64,000 nt of DNA from Blastococcus colisei (GTDB lineage Bacteria; Actinomycetota; Actinomycetes; Mycobacteriales; Geodermatophilaceae): NCBI RefSeq assembly GCF_006717095.1, contig NZ_VFQE01000002.1, positions 806,001 to 870,000 of the forward strand. Reading direction: 5' to 3'. The notes beneath the pieces are model-generated. The model did not search any database. It was given only the letters and a program-made list of their open reading frames with translations, and had not been told where the DNA came from. This document shows, piece after piece, positions 33,945 to 42,453 of this stretch. Both the position numbers and the translations under genes were made by a program. The number at the start of each line of letters is the position of its first letter. Position 1 is the stretch's first letter.

Positions 33945-35231
33945 TCAGCCGTCGCTGCGGGCGTAGCGATCGTCCTGCGGACGCCGGCCTGGCTTCCCGA
34001 TCTGACGGCCGCCGTCGATGCCGGGCAGATCGAAATCGATCCCAACCGGCGTCGCAGGCGTGATCGATGCGACGAAGTCGGGCAGGCGCTGCCCGACCCC
34101 GAGCATGGCCGCGATGGCCGCAGCGCTACGAGCCCCGGCCAGGCCGTCGCCGTAGGGCGATTGCTCGACCGTCATGGCTGCGTGGGCCAGTGGCTCGGAC
34201 AGCAGCGTCGTCAACGTAGAGACGATGCGAGCCCCGTCCGTGCCGACCAACTCTGCCGCACCGCACTCCACAGCCTCCTGCCGTTCGGTCACGTCCCGGG
34301 TGACCAGCACCGGCACACCCAGAGCAGGCGCCTCCTCCTGGATGCCACCCGAGTCGGTGACAGCCACGTCGGCGATGCGCAACAGGCGGACGAGGTCGTC
34401 GTAGGCCGCCGGACCGGTGAGCACCACGTTGGGCAGGTCCGCCACGGCCGGACTGACCCAGTCGCGGACGGCGGGGTTGGCGTGCAGCGGCCAGACGAAC
34501 TGGACGTCGGGCCGCGCGGTGGCGACCTCGCCGATCGCGGCGGCAACCTCTCGCAGCGGCTGTCCCCATGACTCCCGCCGATGGGCGGTCACCAGGACGG
34601 TCGGCCGCTGCCCACGGACCCGGTACTCACCGAGCGCATCCGCCAGCATCGCTTCGCTCCACGGGCGCTGCCACGTGGCGGCCTCGTAGAGGGCGTCGAT
34701 GACGGTGTTGCCGGTGACGGCGATGTCGGCGGAGTCGACGCCCTCGGCCAGGAGGGCGTCCCGGTTGCCTGCGGTCGCTGCTAGGTGGAGCGCGGCCAAC
34801 CGCGTGGTCAGGCGGCGATTGGCCTCCTCGGGAAACGGGTTGTGCAGGTCGCCGGTACGCAGCCCGGCCTCGACGTGCACCACCGGCCGGCGGGTATAGA
34901 AGGCACCCAGCGCGGCGGCGAACGTCGTGGACGTGTCACCCTGCACCACCACGGCCGACGGGTCGGCACTCTCCAGCACCGGACGCAGGCCGAGCAGCGC
35001 CCGGGCGGTGATCTCCTCCAGCGACTGGCCGGGTGCGTGCAGGTCGAGATCGGCGTGCGGCGCGACGCCGAACATGGTGAGCACCTGGGTGAGCATCTCC
35101 CGGTGCTGGCCGGTCACCGCCACGATCGGCGCTAGGTTCGGGTGGGCATCGAGGGCGCGGATGACCGGCACCATCTTGATCGCTTCCGGACGGGTGCCGA
35201 AGACGACGAGCACGCGGTGCAGCGAGGACAT
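33945..35231 (-). CDS. wecB: UDP-N-acetylglucosamine 2-epimerase, non-hydrolysing
   Basis: A 428-residue protein: VFGTRPEAIKMVPVIRAL at 10-27, VTGQHREML, VQGDTSTTFAAALGAFY, HVEAGLRTGDLHNPFPEEANRR and SGGIQEEAPALGVPVLVTR, all WecB signatures. It makes UDP-ManNAc for cell-surface glycans. The last 50 residues go beyond the usual 370-380 length. It lies between a glycosyltransferase gene (23-nt gap) and the sortase, suggesting glycan decoration of the anchored surface protein, which is inference. Confidence 0.93.
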   Translation of the reverse strand: MSSLHRVLVVFGTRPEAIKMVPVIRALDAHPNLAPIVAVTGQHREMLTQVLTMFGVAPHADLDLHAPGQSLEEITARALLGLRPVLESADPSAVVVQGDTSTTFAAALGAFYTRRPVVHVEAGLRTGDLHNPFPEEANRRLTTRLAALHLAATAGNRDALLAEGVDSADIAVTGNTVIDALYEAATWQRPWSEAMLADALGEYRVRGQRPTVLVTAHRRESWGQPLREVAAAIGEVATARPDVQFVWPLHANPAVRDWVSPAVADLPNVVLTGPAAYDDLVRLLRIADVAVTDSGGIQEEAPALGVPVLVTRDVTERQEAVECGAAELVGTDGARIVSTLTTLLSEPLAHAAMTVEQSPYGDGLAGARSAAAIAAMLGVGQRLPDFVASITPATPVGIDFDLPGIDGGRQIGKPGRRPQDDRYARSDG

Positions 35232-35254
35232 GGCAGAGGCTCCCGGGAAAGCGG

Positions 35255-36787
35255 TCAGGTCGCGGTGGGACGGCGACGGACGTTCGGCGGCACGGGAGGC
35301 AACAGACGAGGCATGACCACCGTGGGCATCTCGTCGTAGTTGTCCCGCAGGACGTACTCGGTCGGCCGTCCCCTCCGATGGAGTGCGGCCGACGTGGCCT
35401 GGGCCGGCTGCCCGACCATCACGGGCTCCGGCATCGACCGGGACGGCTGGGCGGGCGCGAACGCCTCATGGCGCCACCACTCCAGGGCCGGGTCGGCCTC
35501 CACGCGGGCGTCGGGGTCCACGCCCTCGGGCTTGGGGAGGGAGGGGTCCTCCTCCACCGCGCGGGCCGTCTTGGCCCATCCATTGCGGCGCAGCAGGATC
35601 CGGCCGAGGGCCCGGTACTCGGCGATGTACCAGATGTAGTTGTACAGCGCGAGCAGGTGCCCCATGGCGAGTGCGCGCAGCAGGGACAGATCGCCTGCCC
35701 GCCGCCGGTACTTCAGCGACATGTACAGGGCGGGGGCGAACGTGAACAAGTACTGGAGTGCGGAGTAGACGAGACCGAACGGGCTGAACCACAGCTCTGG
35801 GTTCGCGACGACGCTGGTCACGTAGAAGACCATGGCGGCTGCGAACATGATCGGCGCCAGCAGCACCAGGCCCGGCGCCAGCAGGTAGTAGCACATGTCG
35901 AAGGCGGTCACCGTCGGCAGGTGCGAGGCGAGCACCTTCGGTACGAGCTTCCAGCACTGAAAATGCCCCTGCGCCCAGCGGGTGCGCTGCCGGATCAGCA
36001 GCCGCGGGTTCGTCAGGCCCTGCTGGTCGACGTGCGTCTCGCCGCAGAACCGGTTCAGCCACCCGTTGATGGCAAGCCGCACACCTAGATCGAGGTCCTC
36101 GGTGAGGCACTCGCTCCACGGGTCGTCGCCCAGTTCCATCAGAGCCGCGAGCCGGGTGAACTGTCCGTTGCCGCCGAGGCCGACGCTGCCCAGTTTCTCT
36201 CGGGCGGTCTGCGTCAGCGAGGAGAACAGCAGGAACTCGTAATCCTGGAACCGGTTCAGCCACTTCTCGCGGTTGCGGATCCGGACCAGCACCTGGACCG
36301 CTCCGACCCGCTCGTCGCGGAAGTAGGGCGCCACCTCCTCAAGCACCGACGGCTCCAGGCGGCCATCCGCGTCGACGATGCACAGCACCACGTCGTGCGG
36401 GTCGATCCCCTCGGCAAGTACTTCTGCACGGATGTGCCGGTAGGCGTCGTTGAGCGCCTTGCCCTTGCCGATCTTCGCGTTCGGCAGGGTCCGCTGGAAC
36501 AACTGCACGCGGGAATCGCCCATGCGCGAGCGGACGATGCCGGCGGTGTCGTCGCTGGAGCCGTCATCGATGACCAGCACCCGGTCCTGGTCGGTACAGG
36601 CGCCCAGCAGTCCGTCGACGGTCGAGCCGATCACTAGTTCCTCGTTGAGCGCAGGAACCAGGAAGATGAATCGCTTCGGCTCGTCCCCGTCCTCGAGCAG
36701 CGGCTTCTTCGTCCGGGCGAGCGCCAGGGTGAGAAGGAGGTAACCGAGCCCGACGAGGACCAGGATCAGCGAGAGCGCGTAAAGCAC
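35255..36787 (-). CDS. Processive-type family-2 glycosyltransferase, membrane
   Basis: I choose GTG 36787, with TAGGAG 7 nt upstream. The 510-residue protein has an N-terminal helix, then VPALNEE, VIDDGSSDDT, IVDADGRLEP, TEDLDLGVR and the QxxRW motif as RQRTRWAQGHF. About four C-terminal helices follow, then a Pro-rich cytoplasmic tail. This is the plan of NdvC/BcsA/hyaluronan-type enzymes that polymerise and export sugar chains. It follows the LAxTG protein gene by 76 nt and precedes wecB. Confidence 0.9.
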   Translation of the reverse strand: MLYALSLILVLVGLGYLLLTLALARTKKPLLEDGDEPKRFIFLVPALNEELVIGSTVDGLLGACTDQDRVLVIDDGSSDDTAGIVRSRMGDSRVQLFQRTLPNAKIGKGKALNDAYRHIRAEVLAEGIDPHDVVLCIVDADGRLEPSVLEEVAPYFRDERVGAVQVLVRIRNREKWLNRFQDYEFLLFSSLTQTAREKLGSVGLGGNGQFTRLAALMELGDDPWSECLTEDLDLGVRLAINGWLNRFCGETHVDQQGLTNPRLLIRQRTRWAQGHFQCWKLVPKVLASHLPTVTAFDMCYYLLAPGLVLLAPIMFAAAMVFYVTSVVANPELWFSPFGLVYSALQYLFTFAPALYMSLKYRRRAGDLSLLRALAMGHLLALYNYIWYIAEYRALGRILLRRNGWAKTARAVEEDPSLPKPEGVDPDARVEADPALEWWRHEAFAPAQPSRSMPEPVMVGQPAQATSAALHRRGRPTEYVLRDNYDEMPTVVMPRLLPPVPPNVRRRPTAT

Positions 36788-36863
36788 CGGCGGGCTCCTA
36801 GCGGGCGAGGAAAAGCGGGAGCGGCGGGCCGCCACAGTGGCGGCCCGCCGCGTCAGGAGCTGC

Positions 36864-37391
36864 TCACGCGACCGGCAGGGTCTTGCGTCCCTGGGCTGCT
36901 CGAATCAGCGCGATGCCCGACAGGAGGGCGAGGAAGCCACCGCCGGCGTAGGCCGCGGTGCTGAAACCGGTCCACGCCAATTTGCTCGCACCGGTCGGCG
37001 AGGTCGCCGGCGCGGCGACGGTCACCACCGACTCGACGACATGCGGCGAGCCGTCCGGTGCGTTGCCGAGCGCGACCAGCGTGTGCTGACCGGTGAGGCT
37101 CGGGTCGAGGGCTACCTCCACCGACATGTGGCCGCTGGAGTCAGCGACCGTCGTGCCCAGCGTCGTCGGCTCGCTGTACTGAACGATGCTGATCGACGCG
37201 TTCGAGCCGAATCCGTCCGCGGTCAGGGTCAAGTCCTGGCCGGCCACCAGCGACGTCGTCGCGGTACCGCCGAGACTGAGCGTGCCGGTGGACGCCGGGA
37301 CGGAGTCGGGCGCGACCGGGAACCCGGTGGCCCCACAGACGAAGAGAGCGGTCGCGGCGCAGACGCCGGCGACCGGCTTGCCGAGGGTCAT
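36864..37391 (-). CDS. LAxTG surface protein, island sortase substrate
   Basis: A 175-residue protein: signal peptide (GVCAATALFVCGATGFPVAP), one Ig-like domain (LVAGQDLTLTADGFGSNASISIVQYSEP ... HTLVALG), then the sorting signal LAWTG near residue 141, a hydrophobic helix (AYAGGGFLALLSGIALIRAA) and a basic tail. LAxTG signals are cut by class E sortases. The domain is homologous to the last Ig-like domain of the LAATG protein at 53834-55030. GTAGGAG precedes the ATG. It is the first gene of the island operon. Confidence 0.8.
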   Translation of the reverse strand: MTLGKPVAGVCAATALFVCGATGFPVAPDSVPASTGTLSLGGTATTSLVAGQDLTLTADGFGSNASISIVQYSEPTTLGTTVADSSGHMSVEVALDPSLTGQHTLVALGNAPDGSPHVVESVVTVAAPATSPTGASKLAWTGFSTAAYAGGGFLALLSGIALIRAAQGRKTLPVA

Positions 37392-37799
37392 CAAGACTCC
37401 TACTTCGGGACGAGCGACAGAGTTGGCGCTCAGCTGGTTGGGCAGCAGACGTCAGGTCGGCTACGAGGAATGATCGGCCACTCACAGACCGTCCTGAAGG
37501 CGCAACGAGATGGTGATCCGAACGATGTCTGGTGCGGACTCTTGGCAAGTTGTGACAGCCAGCCGAACGGCTGCAGCACGTGCGCCCATCGTCCTTTAGC
37601 TGCTGTGCGAGATCTGCTCTGGCTGGGCACGGCACGGACGGGTTCCGCGGCGTCCGGCCAGGCGGGCCACCGGGCGCGCGGGTGCACCGACGGCCCAGGG
37701 TCGTGCGCGCCGGTTGGGCACAAGGGCGTCGTCAACGGCGGCCGGGTCGGCGTCCAGGTCGTTCAGGTGGCGGTCGCGAGTGAGCACCGCAGCTTTGCG
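37392..37799. other. Island spacer upstream of the surface-protein operon
   Basis: About 400 nt without a convincing gene. It must hold the promoter for the minus-strand operon, but no close sigma70 match stands out. The ISL3-type element begins near 37800. Confidence 0.45.
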
Positions 37800-38730
37800 G
37801 GCTCTTCGCGGTTCCTGGTGAAGGACGCGGCGTGAGCCGATGATCGTGAGCGTGGCCCGGAGACGTTGAGGGCCCGTGGTCCTGCTGGGATGGGTGTTGC
37901 CTAGACATCCGCACCAGTGAGGTCCACGAGCCGTGTTCGAGCCTACGGGCTCGCAGCGTGACGCCGCGAGCACGATCTTCAACCTGCCCGACTACCGGGT
38001 CCTGAGCGCCATCGACGACGACGGCCTGCGCCGGGTCGAGGTGCAGTCCACCGACCCACCCGGCTGCCCAGTCTGTGGAGTGCTCGCCGCGCGGGTGCAC
38101 TCACGCCGCAGGCAACTGCTCCGGGACCTGCCGGTGGCCGGTCCGGTGGAGCTGGTCTGGGTCAAGCGCTGCTGGTTCTGCGACCAGGCTCGTTGCTCGC
38201 GTCAGACGTTCAGCGAGGTCACCGACCAGGTGCCGGCGTACGCCCGCTCCACTGCCCGGTTGTGCCAGGCACTGGTCGCCGCCGTGGTCGTCTCCGGTCG
38301 GGCGGCCAGCGAGGTCGCCCGCGCGCACCGGGTGTCCTGGTGGCCGGTGCAGGCCATGCTCACCGCCGCTGCCGACCTGATCATCGACCCCGACGACGTG
38401 CTCGTCCGCCGGCTCGGGGTCGATGAGCACCGCTACCGCTCGGTCCGTTTCTTCCGCGACGAGAGCGGCGGCTGGCGGCGCTACGAGCCATGGATGACCA
38501 CCCTGGTCGATACCGACACCGGCCGGGTGCTTGGCGTGGTCGACGGCCGCGACTCCACCGGCGTCGGCGCCTGGCTGGCCGCGCGCAGCCAGACCTGGCG
38601 GGGAAGCGTGGAGGTGGTGGCGATCGACCCGTCGGCGGCGTTCCGCAAGGCGCTGCGCGAACACCTGCCGGCAGCGGCGGTCAGCGTCGATCCGTTCCAC
38701 CTGGTGAAGCTGGCCAACGACACGGTGGAG
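37800..38730 (+). mobile_element. ISL3-type insertion sequence, right part lost
   Basis: The probable left end starts GGCTCTTCGCGGTTCC near 37800, similar in form to ISL3-family termini (recalled, not checked). It carries the transposase described below. No matching right inverted repeat is present because the element ends where integrase sequence begins, near 38724. Confidence 0.6.
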
Positions 38731-38826
38731 GTCGACATGGGTCGCGGCGTCTGGCTCGACCCGTTGCGCAGCGGCGTCACGCTCCGCGACTACAGCCAGG
38801 CGTGGCTGGCAGAGCGGACCGCATAA
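37933..38826 (+). pseudogene. ISL3-family transposase, truncated and fused to integrase sequence
   Basis: The frame begins at GTG 37933 and runs 297 codons. It has the ISL3 N-terminal zinc-finger-like CPVCG...CWFCDQARCSRQTF, the HTH region and the DDE start (RLGVDEHRYR; VVAIDPSAAFRKAL). It stops matching after FHLVKLANDT. The last 33 residues (VEVDMGRGVWLDPLRSGVTLRDYSQAWLAERT) instead belong to a tyrosine integrase N-terminus. About the last third of the transposase, including the final catalytic Glu, is missing, so it should be inactive. Confidence 0.85.
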
Positions 38827-39603
38827 CTCCGGCAGCCGTGCGGCGATGGCACGCCGAGACGAGCGCAGCCACCGGCCCGACGGCGACCAGGCAGGCCTAT
38901 GCCCTCCTCCACGCCATCCTGGCCACGGCCGTTGCAGACGACGCGCTCCCTCGGAATCCCTGCCGGATCAAGGGTGCGGGCCAGGCCCGCAGTGACGAGC
39001 GACCGCTGCTGGACGTCGACCAGGTGCAGCACCTCTCCGCGAACATGCCCGAGAACCTCCGGGGTCTCGTCGACCTGGCCTTCTGGGCCCACCTGCGCCT
39101 CGGCGAGCTGCTGGCTCTCCGCATCGGCGACATCGACATGGACGCGGGCACCGTGGCCGTGCAGCGGCAGGTCGTGGAGACGGACGCGGGCCCCGTGGAG
39201 AGCACACCGAAGGTGGGCAGCCAGCGCGTCGTCCACCTCCCCCCGCAGGGCGTCTCAGCACTGGCCGAGCACCTGAAGACCCGCTCCCCGGCGCTGCCAA
39301 CGGCTCGGCTGTTCGTGCGGAGAGACGGGAGAACTCTCCGCGCCCATCACGTCCACGCCGCCTGGAGCACAGCCCGGCGAGCAGCCGACCTGCCCGACGT
39401 TCATCCGCACCACCTGCGGCATGCGGGCCTCACCCTTGCGGCGCAGAGCGGGGGCCCTGGCCGAGGTCATGCGGCGCGCCGGCCACTCATCGTCCCGCGC
39501 GGCGATGATCTACCAGCACGCGGCCGAGCGGCGCGACGCCGAGGTCGCGGCCCGCCTGGGGCACCTCGCAGCGGGCACCACTCCCAACCGTACGGGCACG
39601 TAG
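38724..39603 (+). pseudogene. Tyrosine integrase remnant of the island
   Basis: Pieces in order: N-terminal arm-binding fragment fused to the transposase frame; after the stop at 38824-38826 and a frame change, ITPAAVRRWHAE with the core-binding domain; the catalytic domain with Arg in FWAHLRLGELLALRIGDID and HLRH in HPHHLRHAGLTLAAQSG. Another frame change near 39440 leads to LAEVMRRAGHSSSRAAMIYQHA with the nucleophile Tyr. A stretch of roughly 30 residues after AERT is missing. It ends 74 nt from the right attachment repeat, the expected place for an integrase. Confidence 0.85.
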
Positions 39604-39677
39604 CGGGCACGCGAGCGGGCGGCGGCGCGGGACTTCCGTCGCCAGAGTTCTTCCGGACAGGACAAAACGCTGGTCAG

Positions 39678-39735
39678 GAGCGGAGGGCGTGGGATTCGAA
39701 CCCACGATGGGTGTTACCCCATAGCGGTTTTCAAG
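39678..39735. repeat. Attachment-site repeat, right end of the island
   Basis: The right copy of the 58-bp repeat, identical to 30139-30196. It overlaps the 3' half of the intact tRNA-Ser gene, which is reconstituted by the element or retained from the host. Confidence 0.88.
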
Positions 39736-39767
39736 ACCGCCGCCATCGGCCACTAGGCGAGCCCTCC
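39681..39767 (-). tRNA. tRNA-Ser (anticodon UGA)
   Basis: 87 nt. The 5' acceptor strand GGAGGGC (39767-39761) pairs with GCCCTCC (39688-39682), with G as discriminator. The anticodon loop CTTGAAA lies between GCGGT and ACCGC stems, giving UGA. A long variable arm and GGTTCGAATCC T-loop are present, as expected for a class II tRNA. CCA is not encoded. Confidence 0.95.
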
Positions 39768-39827
39768 TGGCGCCGTCGAGGCTAATGCCCCGGGCAGGGA
39801 CCCCGCCGCCGCAGGTCCCGGACGCGA

Positions 39828-40661
39828 TCAGGCGCCGGAGTGGTCCTGGGTGACCGGCGCCGGGGTGGCCCCGGCTGCGACCGGCTCGTCGGGGGACGCC
39901 GTCTTCGCGCGGTGGATCTGCTCGTAGACGCGGGCCCGCAGCTCGGCGAAGCGCGGGGAGGACCGGGTGGTCAGCTGGTCGCGCTCGTCGGGCAGGTCGA
40001 TGGTGAGGTCGTCGCGGATCACCGTGGGCGAGTTGGACAGGATCAGCACCCGCTGGCCCAGGTAGACCGCCTCGTCGATGTCGTGGGTGACGAACAGCGT
40101 CGTCACCTTGAACTTGTGCCACAGGTCGCGGATCAGGTCCTCGAGATCGGCGCGGGTCTGCGCGTCGACGGCGGCGAACGGCTCGTCCATGAGCAGCACG
40201 TGCGGCTCGTAGGCGACGGCGCGGGCGATCGCGACCCGCTGCTGCATGCCGCCCGACAGCTGCCACGGGTAGGCGGCGTGCGCCTCGGCGAGCCCGACGG
40301 CGGCCAGTGACTCCTCGACGAGCTGCCTGCGCCGCTCCGTCGGCAGCTTCTTCTGCTTGAGCGGCAGCTCGACGTTCTCGCGGACGGTCATCCACGGGAA
40401 GAGGCTGCGGCCGTACTCCTGGAAGACGACGGCCATGCCCGGCGGGGGACCCGAGACCCGCGCGCCGTCCATGAGCACCTCGCCGGAGGTCGGCTCCAGC
40501 AGCCCGGACATGATCTTCAGCAGGGTCGTCTTGCCACACCCGGACGGGCCGACCAGGCAGGCGAGCTCGCCCTGGCCGAGGGTGAAGGTGAGGTCGCGCA
40601 CGGCCTCGACCGTGCGGTCCTTGCTCTCGTACACCTTCTTGATGCCGCGGACGTCGAGCAT
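39828..40661 (-). CDS. ABC transporter ATPase, SsuB/TauB type
   Basis: A 277-residue protein: Walker A VGPSGCGKTT near 38, Q-loop VFQEYGRSLFPWMTV, signature LSGGMQQRVAIARA, Walker B VLLMDEPFAAVD and H-loop FVTHDIDEA. It matches importers of nitrate, sulfonates, taurine, or aromatic/riboflavin-like compounds. GGAAGG precedes the ATG. It is the last gene of a substrate-binding protein/permease/permease/ATPase operon. Confidence 0.93.
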   Translation of the reverse strand: MLDVRGIKKVYESKDRTVEAVRDLTFTLGQGELACLVGPSGCGKTTLLKIMSGLLEPTSGEVLMDGARVSGPPPGMAVVFQEYGRSLFPWMTVRENVELPLKQKKLPTERRRQLVEESLAAVGLAEAHAAYPWQLSGGMQQRVAIARAVAYEPHVLLMDEPFAAVDAQTRADLEDLIRDLWHKFKVTTLFVTHDIDEAVYLGQRVLILSNSPTVIRDDLTIDLPDERDQLTTRSSPRFAELRARVYEQIHRAKTASPDEPVAAGATPAPVTQDHSGA

Positions 40662-40675
40662 GGGAAACCTTCCGA

Positions 40676-41449
40676 TCAGGAGGAGCGCTGGGCGCGGCGC
40701 AGGCCGTGGTACCAGGCCAGCCGGCGGTTCTCGACCAGCCGGAACAGCATCGCCAGCAGGAAGCCGAGCAGACCGAGCATCAACATGCCTGCCCACGTCT
40801 CGGGGATGGCGAAGCTCCGCTGGGCCTGCACGACGGCGAAACCGAGCCCGTTCGTGGCCGCGAAGAGCTCGCTGATGACCATGAGGATGATCGCCACCGA
40901 CAGGCCCTGCCGCAGGCCGGCGAAGATCTGCGGGCTGGCACTGGGCAGCACCAGGTACCGCAGCCGGGACCAGCCGTGGACGCCGTACACGCGGCCGGTG
41001 TCGCTGAGCACCTCGTCGACGGCACGCACTCCCTCGACGGTGTTCAGCAGGATCGGCCACATGCACCCGAAGGCGATCACGACGATCTTCATGCCGTCGC
41101 CGATGCCGAAGAGCAGGATGAAGATCGGCACCAGCACCGGCGGCGGGATCGCGCGGAAGAACTCGAACACCGGCTCGGTCAGCCCCCGCACCGTCCGGGA
41201 GGTGCCGATCAGCACGCCCAAGCCGAGGGAGACCGCTGCGGCGAGCGCGTATCCGGCGGCCAGCCGGTACAGGCTCGGCCAGACGTCGTCGACCAGCCGG
41301 GCGCCGAACCACTCCTGGACGAGGCTGTCGAGGATCTCCGACAGCGGCGGGAAGAAGAAGTTGGTACTGCCGGCACTGGCCACCCACCAGACGGTGAACA
41401 GCATGACCGGCAGCCCCAGGGCCATCCCGATGCGATGCACGACGCTCAC
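40676..41449 (-). CDS. ABC transporter permease, SsuC type (2)
   Basis: A 257-residue protein with about six hydrophobic segments and the coupling loop EGVRAVDEVLSDTGRVYGVHGWSRLRYLVLPSASPQIFAGLRQGL around residues 139-185. The GTG start overlaps the stop of the short repeat-encoded frame (GTGA at 41446-41449). It pairs with the permease at 41523-42377 as a heterodimer. Confidence 0.92.
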   Translation of the reverse strand: MSVVHRIGMALGLPVMLFTVWWVASAGSTNFFFPPLSEILDSLVQEWFGARLVDDVWPSLYRLAAGYALAAAVSLGLGVLIGTSRTVRGLTEPVFEFFRAIPPPVLVPIFILLFGIGDGMKIVVIAFGCMWPILLNTVEGVRAVDEVLSDTGRVYGVHGWSRLRYLVLPSASPQIFAGLRQGLSVAIILMVISELFAATNGLGFAVVQAQRSFAIPETWAGMLMLGLLGFLLAMLFRLVENRRLAWYHGLRRAQRSS

Positions 41450-41502
41450 GAGTCCTCCTCGCTGGCGCTCGTCGGCCGCGTTCGCGAGGCTGCTGTGCTC
41501 AT
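41446..41502 (-). CDS. 18-residue peptide encoded by dispersed repeat, copy 3
   Basis: MSTAASRTRPTSASEEDS, TGA overlapping the GTG of the next permease. The 20-nt spacer 41503-41522 links it to the upstream permease stop (TGA 41523-41525). The layout is identical to that at 10756-10835, with a diverged sequence; the frame and length are kept despite base changes. Confidence 0.5.
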   Translation of the reverse strand: MSTAASRTRPTSASEEDS

Positions 41503-41525
41503 GCGTGAACTCGCAAGCTCCTTCA
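41446..41525 (-). repeat. Dispersed coupling repeat, third copy
   Basis: 80 nt from the upstream gene's TGA to the downstream gene's GTG, filling the whole gap between two permease genes. The hairpin arms GTGAA and TTCAC replace GTGAG and CTCAC of the copies at 10756-10889, so base pairing is preserved. Confidence 0.75.
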
Positions 41526-42377
41526 CGCCGGCACCTCCCCTCGCTGGGACGGGTGCCAGGACAGCGACCGCCGCTCGACGGCCCGGAAGACCACGTTCAC
41601 GATCACGCCCAGGATGCCGGTGACGACGACGATCGCGTAGGTCGCCGCGACGGCCCCGCTGCTCTGCGCGTTGTTGAGCAGCTTGCCGAGGCCCGGGTTC
41701 CCGATCACCAGCTCGGAGGTGACCGCGAGGATCAGCGCCACCGCGGCGGCCAGTCGCAGCCCGGTCATCACGTACGGGAGCGCGGTGGGCCAGGTGACGT
41801 GCCGGATCCGCGCCCAGGAGCCCAACCCGTACGCCCGCGCGGTGTCCTGCGCGACCGGGTCGACGTCCTGCACCCCGTAGAGGACCTGGATGAGCACCTG
41901 CCAGAACGAGGCGTAGATGACCAGCATCAGCTTGCTCTCGATGTCCGACCCGAACAGCAGCACGGCGATCGGGATCAGCGCCACCGACGGGATCGGCCGC
42001 AGGAACTCGATGGTCGACGCGGTGAACTCGCGGGTGAACCGGGAGGTGCCGATCAGGATGCCGAGGACGACGCCCGCCACGGACGCGATGGCCAGGCCGA
42101 GCGCCCAGCCCTGCAGCGTGTCGAGGACGGCGGTCCAGAACTCCGACCGGCCCAGCTGCTCCAGCAGGGCCGATCCGATCTCCGACGACGGCGGGAAGTA
42201 GCGGCGCGGAACCAGCCCGATCCGCGGAGCCACCTCGACGAGGACCACGAGTCCGATCAGGCCCAGCAGTCCCAGGACCCAGGTCGGCAGCACCCGCCGC
42301 GATCGTGACGGCCGGGCGCCGCCGGTCGACGGGGCGGCGGCGTCCGCCGATGTCCGGCCGACGGTCGACGAGCTCAT
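41523..42377 (-). CDS. ABC transporter permease, SsuC type (1)
   Basis: A 284-residue protein: a cytoplasmic Ser/Arg-rich N-terminus, about six helices and the coupling loop YGVQDVDPVAQDTARAYGLGSWARIRHVTWPTALPYVMTGLRLA near 180-220. The second permease of the importer follows after the repeat element. The binding-protein gene lies 76 nt upstream. Confidence 0.92.
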   Translation of the reverse strand: MSSSTVGRTSADAAAPSTGGARPSRSRRVLPTWVLGLLGLIGLVVLVEVAPRIGLVPRRYFPPSSEIGSALLEQLGRSEFWTAVLDTLQGWALGLAIASVAGVVLGILIGTSRFTREFTASTIEFLRPIPSVALIPIAVLLFGSDIESKLMLVIYASFWQVLIQVLYGVQDVDPVAQDTARAYGLGSWARIRHVTWPTALPYVMTGLRLAAAVALILAVTSELVIGNPGLGKLLNNAQSSGAVAATYAIVVVTGILGVIVNVVFRAVERRSLSWHPSQRGEVPA

Positions 42378-42453
42378 CAGCGAACCCCCTCGCTCGCGCC
42401 CGTCCGGACCGGTGCCCCGGGTGCTGCGACCCCCCGGGACCGCGCGAGCCCCG

